DNA from: Lepidodermella squamata
Lineage: Eukaryota; Gastrotricha
Assembly (NCBI GenBank): GCA_047495785.1
Contig: JBLDXI010000007.1
Location: forward strand, 3,100,001-3,164,000
Direction of reading: 5' to 3'
DNA: 64,000 nucleotides
Both the position numbers and the translations under genes were made by a program. The notes below the pieces were generated by a model, which worked only from the letters and a program-made list of their open reading frames with translations, was not told the origin of the DNA and made no database searches. Shown here piece by piece: positions 41,400-50,668 of the stretch. Every line of letters begins with the position of its first letter. Position 1 is the first letter of the stretch.

Positions 41400-41638
41400 A
41401 TGCTGGCTTCAGTTTTCTTTATCGCCTTACTGGTAATTTCGTGCTTTCGTCTCTAATCATTTATCATCTATTCCGCGCCTTATAGGTTTGCTCTGTCGCT
41501 GCCGACCCAATTGTCGGCGAAGACACTGGTTTGAGCGCCGCAGCTCGCAATCAAGAAGAGCCGGCGGTGATCCCGATGGCACGCAGCCAAACCTTCAGCG
41601 AACATAGTCGGTTTAGATTCGACCCTTATGGGTTTTGA
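41400..41638 (+). CDS. Small secreted peptide precursor, two exons (61 aa)
   Basis: Exon 1 is 41400-41432 (MLASVFFIALL), followed by a 53-bp GT-AG intron (TATAG acceptor). Exon 2 is 41486-41638. The joined product has a clear signal peptide ending near CSVAA, then a roughly 44-residue secreted part that starts DPIVGEDTGLSAAARNQEEP. It carries single arginines that could be processed (AAAR, MAR, SRFR) and ends in RFRFDPYGF. There are no cysteines. This is the layout of a neuropeptide or other short regulatory peptide precursor. There is no C-terminal Gly for amidation, and I do not recognise a named family. The opposite strand is also open, but the intron/signal-peptide fit favours this strand. 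Confidence 0.6.
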
Positions 41639-42165
41639 AACGTCAATACTCTTCGAGAAAGCATCAGTGGCCACAGAACTGCAAAAGTAACCTGCAACCT
41701 GCACTATTATATCACCTACCCGCTTCATCTTAATAATTAATCGTGCGTGCGTGCGTGTGGAAATTGAAAATAATGTTAATTCAACGTGATTATGATTTAA
41801 TTTGTGTGAAATAAATGGTGGTTGTTGCTTGGCACATAACTACATGAGAGCGACTCGCTGTCCGGGGCTCAGGCCATGGTATACTTAATAGATTCCTTAA
41901 TTAGAGCAATATTTGATTGCCTTCAACTTCGCGTTGTCGCGCTCAAAACAGGCGATCTGCACCTTCGCTACTAAGCCTAGTCGCTAGTTGATACGCAACG
42001 TTCGTTCAGCCCTGTTGTTCTCGGGCGCCTGTCACGTCGCTGAATCTGTGAACACCCCAGCGTTTTGACGCCCGCAACATTCATGCGCGACATCGCCGAG
42101 TCCGCAAACCCAGCTTTAAAAATAATGTCTTCAGAATTGTCTTAATTTGTCTATCGTTCTTAATG
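41639..42165. other. Intergenic region
   Basis: The 3' flank of the peptide gene and about 500 bp of mixed-composition DNA, with AAATAAA at about 41808. No gene is recognised. Confidence 0.4.
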
Positions 42166-42276
42166 CACGTTGAGGCACGTGGAGGCCTGATCTTCAGCTT
42201 TGTCTTCTTGATCAGTGCCTATTGCAGGAAAGTCTACTGATCAGGAAGACAAAGCTGAAGATCAGCCTCAACGTGT
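42166..42276. repeat. 111-nt foldback / hairpin, possible hairpin RNA
   Basis: 42187-42216 pairs with 42236-42265 over 30 positions, with a single G-U type mismatch (CTGATCTTCAGCTTTGTCTT on the left arm) around a 19-nt loop. The outer segments CACGTTGAGG (42166-42175) and CCTCAACGTG (42266-42275) also pair, after an 11-nt bulge on the left. The size and stem fit a pre-miRNA or siRNA hairpin, but near-perfect pairing is equally typical of a recent inverted duplication. Confidence 0.7.
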
Positions 42277-42684
42277 AGTCGGACTCTATTAGATTGAAGC
42301 TATTTTAATTTTGCTTTGATTTGCTTTGTTGTGATTTTTTTCGTAATTACCTTTGTTTAGTTTTTGTTGTAGCATGATGATGGAACAAGGAAGTTCCGAA
42401 ACGTCACTTGTTAAATTGAGAATAAAATCGAACCCGCTAATTTTCTTGTTCTTAGCAATTCTATGAAATACGTTCACTATCTGCGAAGAATGAGAACGTT
42501 GAAGTTGAAACTTGTGTCGCGGGATTCGCCTCGGGATTAAGATCAAATTTCTCCATGGCTAGCCTTGAAAGAGAATTTTGTCAGTTCGTGTTAAAAGTAT
42601 TGATATGGTTCTGCTAATTCCATCTCAAAAAAAGAAGGCAACACGGTTATTATTTCTGAAATCGGCATCATTTCTGTCACGGAC
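42277..42684. other. Intergenic region
   Basis: AT-rich, about 400 bp. Nothing recognised before the duplicated GPCR 3' flank begins. Confidence 0.35.
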
Positions 42685-43003
42685 ATTTTTTATTGTGCCG
42701 AATTAGCTTTTGTCTGAAGAAGTCAAATGTTGACAAAAAGCTACCGAATGATTCAGCTTAAGAAATCGTTCAGAAGATTATGCAGCCCTTGAACTCGTCG
42801 ACGTCAGCGAGTCTTAATTCGAATACAACGCCAATTATTTTACGTCTCAGCAATTTTACTTGATCTTATTGCGTTGTCCTAAGAAGGTTTTACGTGATTT
42901 TTGATAGGAACATGAGCGCTATAAATAAAACTAATGACTTATTGCTGATGACTCAGCTTCTTGTACTATAAACTTCAGGGTAAAATGAGAGGTATCAGTT
43001 GGA
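42685..43003 (-). pseudogene. Relic of the 3' end of a second GABA-B-like receptor copy
   Basis: About 300 bp are clearly similar to 44645-44945, which contains the last codons and 3' flank of the GPCR at 44913-47228. Shared strings include AAAAGCTACCGAATGATTCA and GTTACGTGATTTTTGAT (or its one-base variant). At 42975-43003 the minus strand still reads IQLIPLILP-stop against LQLIPRILP-stop of the intact gene. The rest of the coding region is absent. A duplicated receptor was therefore lost apart from its tail. Confidence 0.6.
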
Positions 43004-43237
43004 TACGATGCAAAAACACTTCATTTAATATGGATTTTTATTATCGTATTTTCCTATATAAATGGCATGCAAGATCACTTTTTCTTGCATATTCCAGCTG
43101 CATTTCTCCGAGTTTTTAGCAGATACAGAGGAGAAAAGCTCCATGTAGAAACACGACCGCAACGAACCCGAACCTCGGCCTCCTGTCCAGCACTCAGCGA
43201 TTTTTATCACTGAGCAACAGAAGGAAGCTGTTTTTTT

Positions 43238-43580
43238 TTAAATCGGTGATCTTCCATTCTTGGCGTAGACATTGAAGCCGCTCGGAACGCTCGTGCTCGT
43301 AATAGTGCATTGCGTACTCAACTGGCAAACTTTCGTGGTTTCACTGTAAGCGTAGCCACGGCAGCTCTTGCCAGCCCAGTAGCAGGCATCTCTACAGTTA
43401 ATAGCGTAGTCGGCGTTAAGAGTCGAGTAGACCGAGCCGCACGCGTAATTCACCTCGTTGAAGTCGATAAGAACAGCATCTATCAAGTACGAATGAAAGC
43501 AGTCGGGTTAAGACACCAATCTATCAGAACTCACCAACAAAGGCGACTACAGCAAAAACAGTGATGAGCTTGGAAAGCAT
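43238..43580 (-). CDS. Small secreted PAN/Apple-like protein, two exons (95 aa)
   Basis: Exon 1 is 43580-43535 and encodes the signal peptide MLSKLITVFAVVAFV. A 55-bp GT-AG intron (donor GTGAGT) follows, and exon 2 is 43479-43238. The phase-1 junction makes GAT. The mature part contains six cysteines in the order C..C..C..C..C..C, including YAINCRDACYWAGKSCRGY and TTKVCQLSTQC. This is the PAN/Apple-like pattern (NCRDACYW...CRGYAY...CQL), common in small extracellular proteins. It lies between the GPCR tail relic and the second GPCR region, but no functional link is evident. The domain call comes from the motif only. Confidence 0.7.
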
Positions 43581-44912
43581 ATTCAACGGCAAAATGATCT
43601 AAAACTTATGAGGAAAAAGGATGCGAATTGAAAACTGAAAGGAATCCGCCAGCTTTTATCGGCTATGCCACGTGGTTTCGAACTTTGTTTTTACCACGTG
43701 CAAAACAACATCATGGAATGCTGTCATAGGGTGATCACAACGGTGGCATCGGTGTAACAATTTCAGCTGTCCCGGCTTGTTTGAACTACGCGGCAGGCTA
43801 CGAGCATGGAGCATTCAGCCTACGCTTGTTGAGTTATCGCGAAATAATTTATTATATTAATATTAAACAATATCTGGGAGATTTGAAGCGGATAGCGGGA
43901 AATATTTGCCTGAAGGCCAGCTATGGAGACCTTAGGCGCAGCCGAAGGTCGAAATAGCGGCCTGAAGTTTGTAGCTGGGTCTTGTTGCCCGTCTTCAACA
44001 TGAATCGCATCAATTTCGGCAAAACGGAAAATCTACGCTCGGATGGCGAATTCAACACTAGACCGTTCTTAGAAGCCGGGCTTCCAATGCGCAAGAAACA
44101 TTTCCAGGCTCAGCGGTGGCAGCGAAATGTCTCGGCTTGCGACTTGTTTGCTGTTACATCCTCTCTCTGTCTTTGCGGCAAATCCTTCAACTTTGTTAAT
44201 GTTCTCGTATAATTACGGAATAATAAAATCTAGGGGGTCGCGGGGGTTCCATATATTCGTAAATTTTGTTTTCGTACTCGAATAAATCGAAAATAGGGGT
44301 GAATTCTGCCGAAATTTTGAGCCGTGACTTGATATCTATTGATATTGATACTTGATACTTGATATCCCGGCTCAAACGGCCCCCGGGTTAGCAGAAAATT
44401 CGGGCTGTTTTACGGCATATTTTCCACTATGATCCGGATAATACAGCCAACGTGGGGCGTGTGGCTGAACCAGAGTGCGATCTTGGATCCCCGAGCTCCC
44501 AGGGATGGTAAAAAGTTTTTGCTGTATTTGCCAAGATAACAAGTCATTTCGGGGTTATTAGTCCTACCCTGCTGGGTAGATATATTAGTTATCTGCAAAA
44601 CATGTTTGATCGATAAGGAAGGCGTATTCACACAGGATTTTTTATTGTACCGAATTAGATGTTGCCTGAAGGAGTTCAATTTTGAAAAAGCTACCGAATG
44701 ATTCAGCCCATGAAATCGTTGGGAAGATCAGACCTTGAACGCGTTGACGTCATTGAGTCTTAATTGGAAACCTACAAACGCCAATTATTCTGCGCATCAG
44801 CAAGTTTACATGAGTCTTTCTACGTAGTCTTGAGAAGTTGTTACGTGATTTTTGATGAGCGATTCAAATAATGAATAGTGAGTCAGCTACTTGTATCACG
44901 TATTGATTAACA
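43581..44912. other. Intergenic region including the duplicated 3' flank of the GPCR
   Basis: 43600-44590 shows no gene. 44598-44640 resembles 41273-41318 (GCAAAACATGTTTGATC), and 44645-44912 resembles 42685-42975. The flank of the GPCR is therefore duplicated, with one copy broken apart by about 1.35 kb that contains the peptide gene and the hairpin. Confidence 0.5.
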
Positions 44913-47228
44913 TCAGGGTAAAATGCGAGGTATCAGTTGCAATAATGCTGTCGAATTCGAGTAAATCAAAATGCCGAAAGCGAGAATTGAGGTTCGCAGT
45001 ACAACGCGATCCAGAGGTAATAAAACCATCAGGCTCAGGACAACAGCCATAATTGTAAGACCGTTGACAGTTGCAAGTTTCGTCGCAGTGAAATCTCTCT
45101 TGTTCCCCAATACTTTCAGCTCGTATGCGAAAATAGCCCCTACTATGAGGACTGCCACGTGAATAACAGCTAGCAAGGGTGCCCAAGTTGACAAATAACC
45201 AGAACCGCATACTTGTTGCAAGTTTGCCGTGTAAGAATCGATTGTTGGATTATATTGAACCGGGCTACTTCTTTCAATCATCATAACAGGATCAGCAATC
45301 AGAAACCCAGCCATAACAGCTAGATTCAGAGCAATGAAAACTAAGCATTCGAAAACGCTGCTCATGTGAATCTTCCAGGGTTTTAGGACGATGTCGCCAT
45401 GATGTTGAAGGTTGCTGCTAGAAGTTACGGAAGTGTCCGCCCCAACTTTGAAAAGACTCATCTTTGCAGAACTGCGTTTCCGCCCGCCATTGGGATTCGC
45501 AGATCTTGTCTGCGTCCGAAACCAAATGAAGAGAGAAGCGAGACGAGAAAAGAACGATCCATTTACAACAGCTATGCCAATAACTGCTAAAATTACCTGA
45601 GATTGACAAAGTTCATTTGATAGGGCATTATCGAAGGTAGCAACTAAGCATAAAGCTGCGGCATCAGACAAGATACACCCAAACAACACCAAGAAGCTCA
45701 AGATCGCATCAGGTAGCTTGGGCACCTTCTTTGCCAAGCGATAACAGGCGAAAATCTTTGCGATGACAGTAACACAAACAAACGCTAATATCGTGCTGAA
45801 AACACCTATGGGAACGCTATCGTAATTGTAATTAATCTCTGAGAGGTCTTTTGGGATTAGGCCATCAGCAGTGAGCCAGATTGGCTCGTTCAACCTTTCA
45901 ACTTTGTAGCTCCCTAAATCATAAGTCGAACTGGAGCTGTTACCGATGAAAGTTGCGCGTATTATGATGCGCATGCCTTCAGCGGAGGTCCATTGAGTAA
46001 GGTACAAAGGCTCGTAGTCAAGTTCTAGCCTAGGGGTATACTTGATTCGCCCGATTCTTAATCCGATAAAATCGGACGCAGCTGCGCTCTCGTTCACTGC
46101 TTTCCAAACGAGATCGGGCTCATCGCCGAAATCCTTCAGAGTTTTGTTCTTAGCCCTCAGTATCCTATCTCCGCCATCCAATGACAAAACAGCCTGCATC
46201 ATTGAATCGAAACACCTGTGACGACGGACGTAGTCAGCTGACCGGGAGTTGGTCGTCAGATTGTCCAGAAGTAAGTCAAATCCACGCTGGTCGTATCCGA
46301 AACTCGTATTTCCATGGTCTTCAATCGCGAAGTCGAAAGGGCCGCTCCAGAAAGTGTGTCGAACTTGTTCTGTTAAGATTGGTCTCGTGCAATTGCCTGG
46401 GAGCTTCAGATCGCTAGCAGTTGGATCGACAAATCCTGACGATACGGCAAAAAACACGAACAGCGGGGGTCTTATCTCAGCATGCCAAGCCATGCACAAA
46501 AATTGGGTGCTCTGAGCTACAGAGCCACTTCCAACCACTAGTATTCTAGCGTCACTTCTTCGTATTTCCCACAGCATCCGATCATTTACAACGTCCGAGG
46601 TGATATAGAAAACCGATCGCTTGCCGAATGGCCGAACGTTGCGGGCAAATAAATCGTTGGCAAATTTGTCAGCTGCCGATGAAAACCCGATAGATCCATA
46701 CTGACGCCATCGATTTGCCATAGCTACGAAAGCAGCTTGCGGAATCTCCTGAGTGTCAGACGGGATACGATTTCGGTACAAGTGCGGGTAAACCGTACGA
46801 AGTGCCGTAAATTGAGGCCCGCTGCAACCTGGCGTAAACTGTATCTGCTTCAGAGATCGAGAAATTCCTGTGATGGTGTTGCAGGTCTGGGCTGTTCCTA
46901 CAATGACCGGAGCGAGGAAGGTTTGTTTCTTCGAGTCTTTGGAAATCGCTACCTCAGCATCGCGTAAGAAGTTAACATACGCCCTTGGGGCGAGCGAGGC
47001 TTGACTACCTTCGTCGCGGAAGTCTGTTACCAGTTCATATTCAGGCAGAAGGTCTTTCCTCGAATTTGCAGTGTTCACTGCAACTTGCATCGCTGCCTGG
47101 CAAACCCGGCCATCTCTAGGCTCATAACCGGTGTAAGTCGCAGCGGCGTAGACGAGCAGTTTGTATGGCTTCTGTGCGCGAGTTTCACATACTAGAAGCA
47201 ATAAGATGAGGAAATGTTTGATCATCAT
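44913..47228 (-). CDS. GABA-B-like class C G-protein-coupled receptor, intronless (771 aa)
   Basis: An ATG at 47228 (MMIKHFLILLLLVCETRA) gives a signal peptide. The ligand domain begins LLVYAAATYTGYEPRDGR and VCQAAMQVAVNTANSRKD, parallel to ITGDEPRKGQACKAAIQMV of the first receptor. It continues with FTPGCSGPQF, as in class C ANF-type domains. There is no cysteine-rich domain. The juxtamembrane string EPIWLTADGLIPKDLSE matches PIWLTSDGSPPRDDW of the other copy. Seven membrane segments start near residue 470 (PIGVFSTILAFVCVTVIAKI). The C-terminus is very short (LLQLIPRILP). It is a plasma-membrane receptor of unknown ligand, paralogous to the 13519 gene. It is intronless, like its paralogue. 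Confidence 0.85.
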   Translation of the reverse strand: MMIKHFLILLLLVCETRAQKPYKLLVYAAATYTGYEPRDGRVCQAAMQVAVNTANSRKDLLPEYELVTDFRDEGSQASLAPRAYVNFLRDAEVAISKDSKKQTFLAPVIVGTAQTCNTITGISRSLKQIQFTPGCSGPQFTALRTVYPHLYRNRIPSDTQEIPQAAFVAMANRWRQYGSIGFSSAADKFANDLFARNVRPFGKRSVFYITSDVVNDRMLWEIRRSDARILVVGSGSVAQSTQFLCMAWHAEIRPPLFVFFAVSSGFVDPTASDLKLPGNCTRPILTEQVRHTFWSGPFDFAIEDHGNTSFGYDQRGFDLLLDNLTTNSRSADYVRRHRCFDSMMQAVLSLDGGDRILRAKNKTLKDFGDEPDLVWKAVNESAAASDFIGLRIGRIKYTPRLELDYEPLYLTQWTSAEGMRIIIRATFIGNSSSSTYDLGSYKVERLNEPIWLTADGLIPKDLSEINYNYDSVPIGVFSTILAFVCVTVIAKIFACYRLAKKVPKLPDAILSFLVLFGCILSDAAALCLVATFDNALSNELCQSQVILAVIGIAVVNGSFFSRLASLFIWFRTQTRSANPNGGRKRSSAKMSLFKVGADTSVTSSSNLQHHGDIVLKPWKIHMSSVFECLVFIALNLAVMAGFLIADPVMMIERSSPVQYNPTIDSYTANLQQVCGSGYLSTWAPLLAVIHVAVLIVGAIFAYELKVLGNKRDFTATKLATVNGLTIMAVVLSLMVLLPLDRVVLRTSILAFGILIYSNSTALLQLIPRILP

Positions 47229-47756
47229 TTTTCGCCGTCTGAAATTATACTTTCTGATGAACTATTAAGTTTATGGACAAATACAACCAGTGACTATGCC
47301 TTTGGCAAAGAACTGAAGAGTAATTAGTCCTTTTTGCCCAATTTAACACGCATTGAATCAGACGACTTCGACAAAAACGAAGGATAATGACACCTCTGTA
47401 TACATCGCCGTGGAGTAACTGAAATACAATAATTACCCATAATTTGTCCATGGCTAAAACACAAGCTGACATTTGCGGCGCAGTAAAATTACGAGAAGTT
47501 TCCACTTTAATTGAACCTTGAGTTATATTCTGCCTAGCTTTATAACACCAGCAGAAAAACGCATGTGTACATTTGAACTCATCGCTTTCGGATTCTAACT
47601 GTGAAGAACTAGCGCCTTGTTGGATGTGTCTGACAACCATATTCAGTAACTTCACACTGCTCCTAATTGCCACCCTTCGACCTTCGACGCTGTCTCTGGA
47701 ATAGGAAGCCAACGTCGCTAAATGGGTCGAATCAATTCAATTATAAGGCATCATTT
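47229..47756. other. 5' flank of the second GPCR
   Basis: 528 bp. A 155-codon minus-strand ORF lies here, but its sequence resembles nothing I recognise and its composition gives no coding support. It probably represents promoter and 5'UTR. Confidence 0.35.
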
Positions 47757-47990
47757 TTATTTGAAATTCGGAACAGAACGACCAAAATAATCTAATTTAT
47801 TTTTGCCCGGGCAGATCTCATTCAAGGCCATTTTAGCTTCAAAAGAATCGATCGATTTCAGAGCGAATCGGACGCAAAAGGCAAGAGAAAGAAATCTGTC
47901 TTGCGATAAAGCTTCGCCTCCCGTTTTCTTGCTCAGCAAGATCAGTAAGATAGGTCGAAAATTGTCCAGAGTCCTTTTTTCACCGTCCGA
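47757..47990 (-). pseudogene. Possible internal fragment of a multigene family member
   Basis: The minus-strand reading contains DNFRPILLILLSKKTGG, then RFLSLAFCVRFALKSIDSF and MALNEICPG. This resembles the middle of family proteins, for example LLSLALLFLTLKFQEQG and FLEAVYFMC of the 27235-29190 product. If real, it is a displaced fragment about 8 kb beyond the array. The match is short and could be chance in helical, Leu-rich sequence. Confidence 0.3.
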
Positions 47991-48177
47991 CTAATTACAC
48001 TGATGACTCCAAAATCTCTTTGCTGTTTGTTCATCAACTTAAGATGTATACTTAATTTGTGAACGAGATTTTAATGAGGAAATACTGCAATCAAAAACAA
48101 CGTATATGGCTCCTTTGAGATAATTGTTCAAGGCTGAAGTTGCAACGAAAAATACAAAGGATGGATTTTGATTCGTC

Positions 48178-49999
48178 TCATCCGCTGCTTTCTGCTACTT
48201 TCGCATACAAGTCGGATAGGTGTACGAACACGGAATGTGGGCAACGCTGATGCATATAAACGCCGACGCGAAATTGTAGCTGCAAAGAGTTATCGCAATA
48301 TCGTGCGATCAGTTGCGCAGCATTGGCGTGAAATCGAATTGTCGCTTCCATGTTGTTTTTCTCCTGGTCGTAAATGCTATCATAGTACAACAGGCTGCTT
48401 ATCGTCAACGCCGCCCATTCGCAACCGTCATTGTTGCTAGAATGCGAGAGTTGAACCGCGAATTCGTAATTCTGATTTCTTCGGACGAGATTATACGAAT
48501 AGGTCACTGTTGCCGTAGCCATGAAGTGAAGGAAAACTGTTCGAACAGTGACACCCGAAATCTCCGGAGCCGAAGCGTAGAGGTCCCTTGGATATCTTCG
48601 GTATTCTCCTAGGATCAGTTGGCTTCGCCCGTGCTCGCATCGATAAAGAGCCGTGAGGTCTGCTTCAACGGTATATTTCGGACCCGAGACAAGTTTGTCA
48701 ATGTACGACTTATTCTCTCCATCTGGCGAGACGTGCCACTTGTACCTATCACGGGAAGATCATACAATGTAAGATGTAAGTAGGGAAATGTGTTGTGGAA
48801 TCGTAAATCATGTTATTCGGGATGGGTTGCACGCTTTAAAAAAGTTTTGAAAGGCACAATTATCCATGCTATACATGAATCTAGACTCTTCACTATGGGG
48901 AAGGTTCAAAAATCTCCTGAGCTGAACTATTCTTCATTCAAGTTCTTTCGTTTAAGGTAGAAAGAGGAAGTTCTTACGAATCGAGTAATGTTTCTTCAAG
49001 AGAGCGCAGCGTAGCACCGTAGTTTGAGCAATCCAACTCCATGGCCTCAGCATGGGCAAAACTAAATCTGGGAGTCATCGAAGGATTCGGAGGGCAGTCT
49101 GCCGTTTCTAATTGTTCGTTATACAAATAGTTGCACTGCCACCACTGCATGAAACGCGCTTGAGGCATCCGACAAGAATATTCATTTGCCACTAACTGAC
49201 TAAGCCGATTAGATTCAAGAAAATAGGGTAGGCAATTTTGAGAGCAGAAGAGTTTTGATAATTCTTGAAAGAAATTAGCAACAGCGACTTGAGTGATGTC
49301 GACCCCAATTTTGAACTCGTCAAGCAACTTGCCGTATGCTGTGTGAACGGTCTCATCTTCTGCTTCACTGTGCGCCACAACAATGTAATGGTCGTCTTCT
49401 TCTGCTATCATCGGCTCATCTTCAACATCATCCGTCACAATTTGAAGACTGTCCAGCCGAGCAACATACGATTTACCTCCTTCGATGCAGTAGATCGGAA
49501 GTATCACGTCAAAGGGCGGAGAGTCAGGTGGGAAATATGTAACGGAGAAAAAATGCTCGCCTTTAGTAATTGTTGGACTCGTAAGGACGTTAAGGACTAA
49601 GCCTCGCGTGAATCCCGGTAGATTTACTGTATGCTCTCCTGCTCCGGAGTCAGCCGAAATTTCCGGGGTAGAGTGACATTCAGGCAGACCGAAATGCCCA
49701 TGGGTGGACAGGTAACTGATACTTTGCTTCTTAATCAGTAAATCCACCGCGAATAGCTGAAAGGGAGCCAATCGACCATCTACTTTCTTGAAGATAGACC
49801 AAGCTAGGCGGCAGCGAAGAGCGAGACTGTAGTCGTACAAATGGTTGAAAATAATGCCCAACTGGCTTATTTCAGGTTTTTCTTTGAAGTGAATAGCCAT
49901 TCTAGCATCGGTAACGTTGAGAAAGCCGAAATGTCCGTTCAATATTATTTCGCAGCAACTCGATGCCATTAGAATACAAAAAACGGAGTAGAACAACAT
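48178..49999 (-). CDS. Secreted protein of unknown family, two exons (529 aa)
   Basis: Exon 1 is 49999-48978, starting MLFYSVFCILMASSCCEI (signal peptide). Reading on, it meets a stop at once, but that stop lies inside a strong donor (GTAAGA). A 232-bp intron ends in GATAG, and exon 2 (48745-48178) joins in frame, giving LLDS-YKWHVSPDGENK. The product has many cysteines, an acidic patch (EEDDHYIVVAHSEAEDE) and no membrane segment after the signal. Cysteines concentrate near NCLPYF, YSCRMPQ, WQCNYL and, in exon 2, ALYRC and DGCEWAAL. I do not recognise a domain. A Cys-rich membrane protein gene lies 199 bp upstream on the same strand. Confidence 0.6.
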
Positions 50000-50197
50000 G
50001 ATCCAATGTCAAAAGTAGAAAATACTTGAATCTTCAAATTTAGGATTGAAAAATGCGTTAAGGAGGATTTATTATTATTTTCAAGTCATCCTTAGCGTCA
50101 AATTATAAATGCTACTCACTCCTTAGCGATGATAAGTTCTTGAAATTCCATTTATAGCTTTATTTTCAGAATTCTGGATTCATGGGAAGATAGAAAA

Positions 50198-50668
50198 CTA
50201 TGCAAAGCTTGTCTTCAAAATCAACAGAATCAAAAGAACAAAAGTGATTGTTACTGCTGAAAGTAGTCCCGAATCTAAAAAGCGAGATGAACTATTTTTG
50301 GCGGCGGTACTTGAAGCAGTTGTAATAGTTGCTTGATCGCAGATATCAGGCCCTAGGTAACTACTGCACCATTCGTCTCCCAATGACGCGTTTTTTGGCT
50401 TGCACTTGATGATCCAACTCCCAGTCAAATCAAGATCTTCGTCGTACATGAGATTTTGAAGCGAATCAGTGTGAGAAGTTAGTCCTTTCCGACAAAAGAC
50501 GCGTAGAATCGATAAGTCATCTTTGACAGTCACTCGGCAATCCTTGCGGTCGGGAAGTATTCCATCCGCAGTCATTAGAAAGCATAGCCAATCATTTGGT
50601 TTGTAGTCGGAAGTAGAAAACTCTTGATTCAACATGTCAAAGCGACCTTTCGCAACATAAACTTGCAT
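50198..50668 (-). CDS. Small Cys-rich protein with C-terminal membrane segment (about 156 aa, start uncertain)
   Basis: The ORF starts at the ATG at 50668 but this gives no signal peptide. The reading stays open upstream (VVLPFSLMQVYVAKG) without another ATG, and an AG at about 50690 could be an acceptor, so a 5' exon with a signal peptide is likely. The body has cysteines in DWLCFLM, DCRVTV, VFCRKG, IIKCKP and DEWCSSYLGPDIC, followed by a Thr/Ser-rich spacer (ATITTASSTAAKNSSSR) and a terminal hydrophobic stretch (SAVTITFVLLILLILKTSFA). It could be a type I single-pass or GPI-anchored surface protein. Not recognised beyond that. Confidence 0.5.
   Translation of the reverse strand: MQVYVAKGRFDMLNQEFSTSDYKPNDWLCFLMTADGILPDRKDCRVTVKDDLSILRVFCRKGLTSHTDSLQNLMYDEDLDLTGSWIIKCKPKNASLGDEWCSSYLGPDICDQATITTASSTAAKNSSSRFLDSGLLSAVTITFVLLILLILKTSFA

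Noticed and set aside
47245-47712. 155-codon minus-strand ORF just upstream of the second GPCR
   Set aside because: Its residues show no domain or family pattern and its position fits 5'UTR/promoter; no intron or signal peptide supports it.
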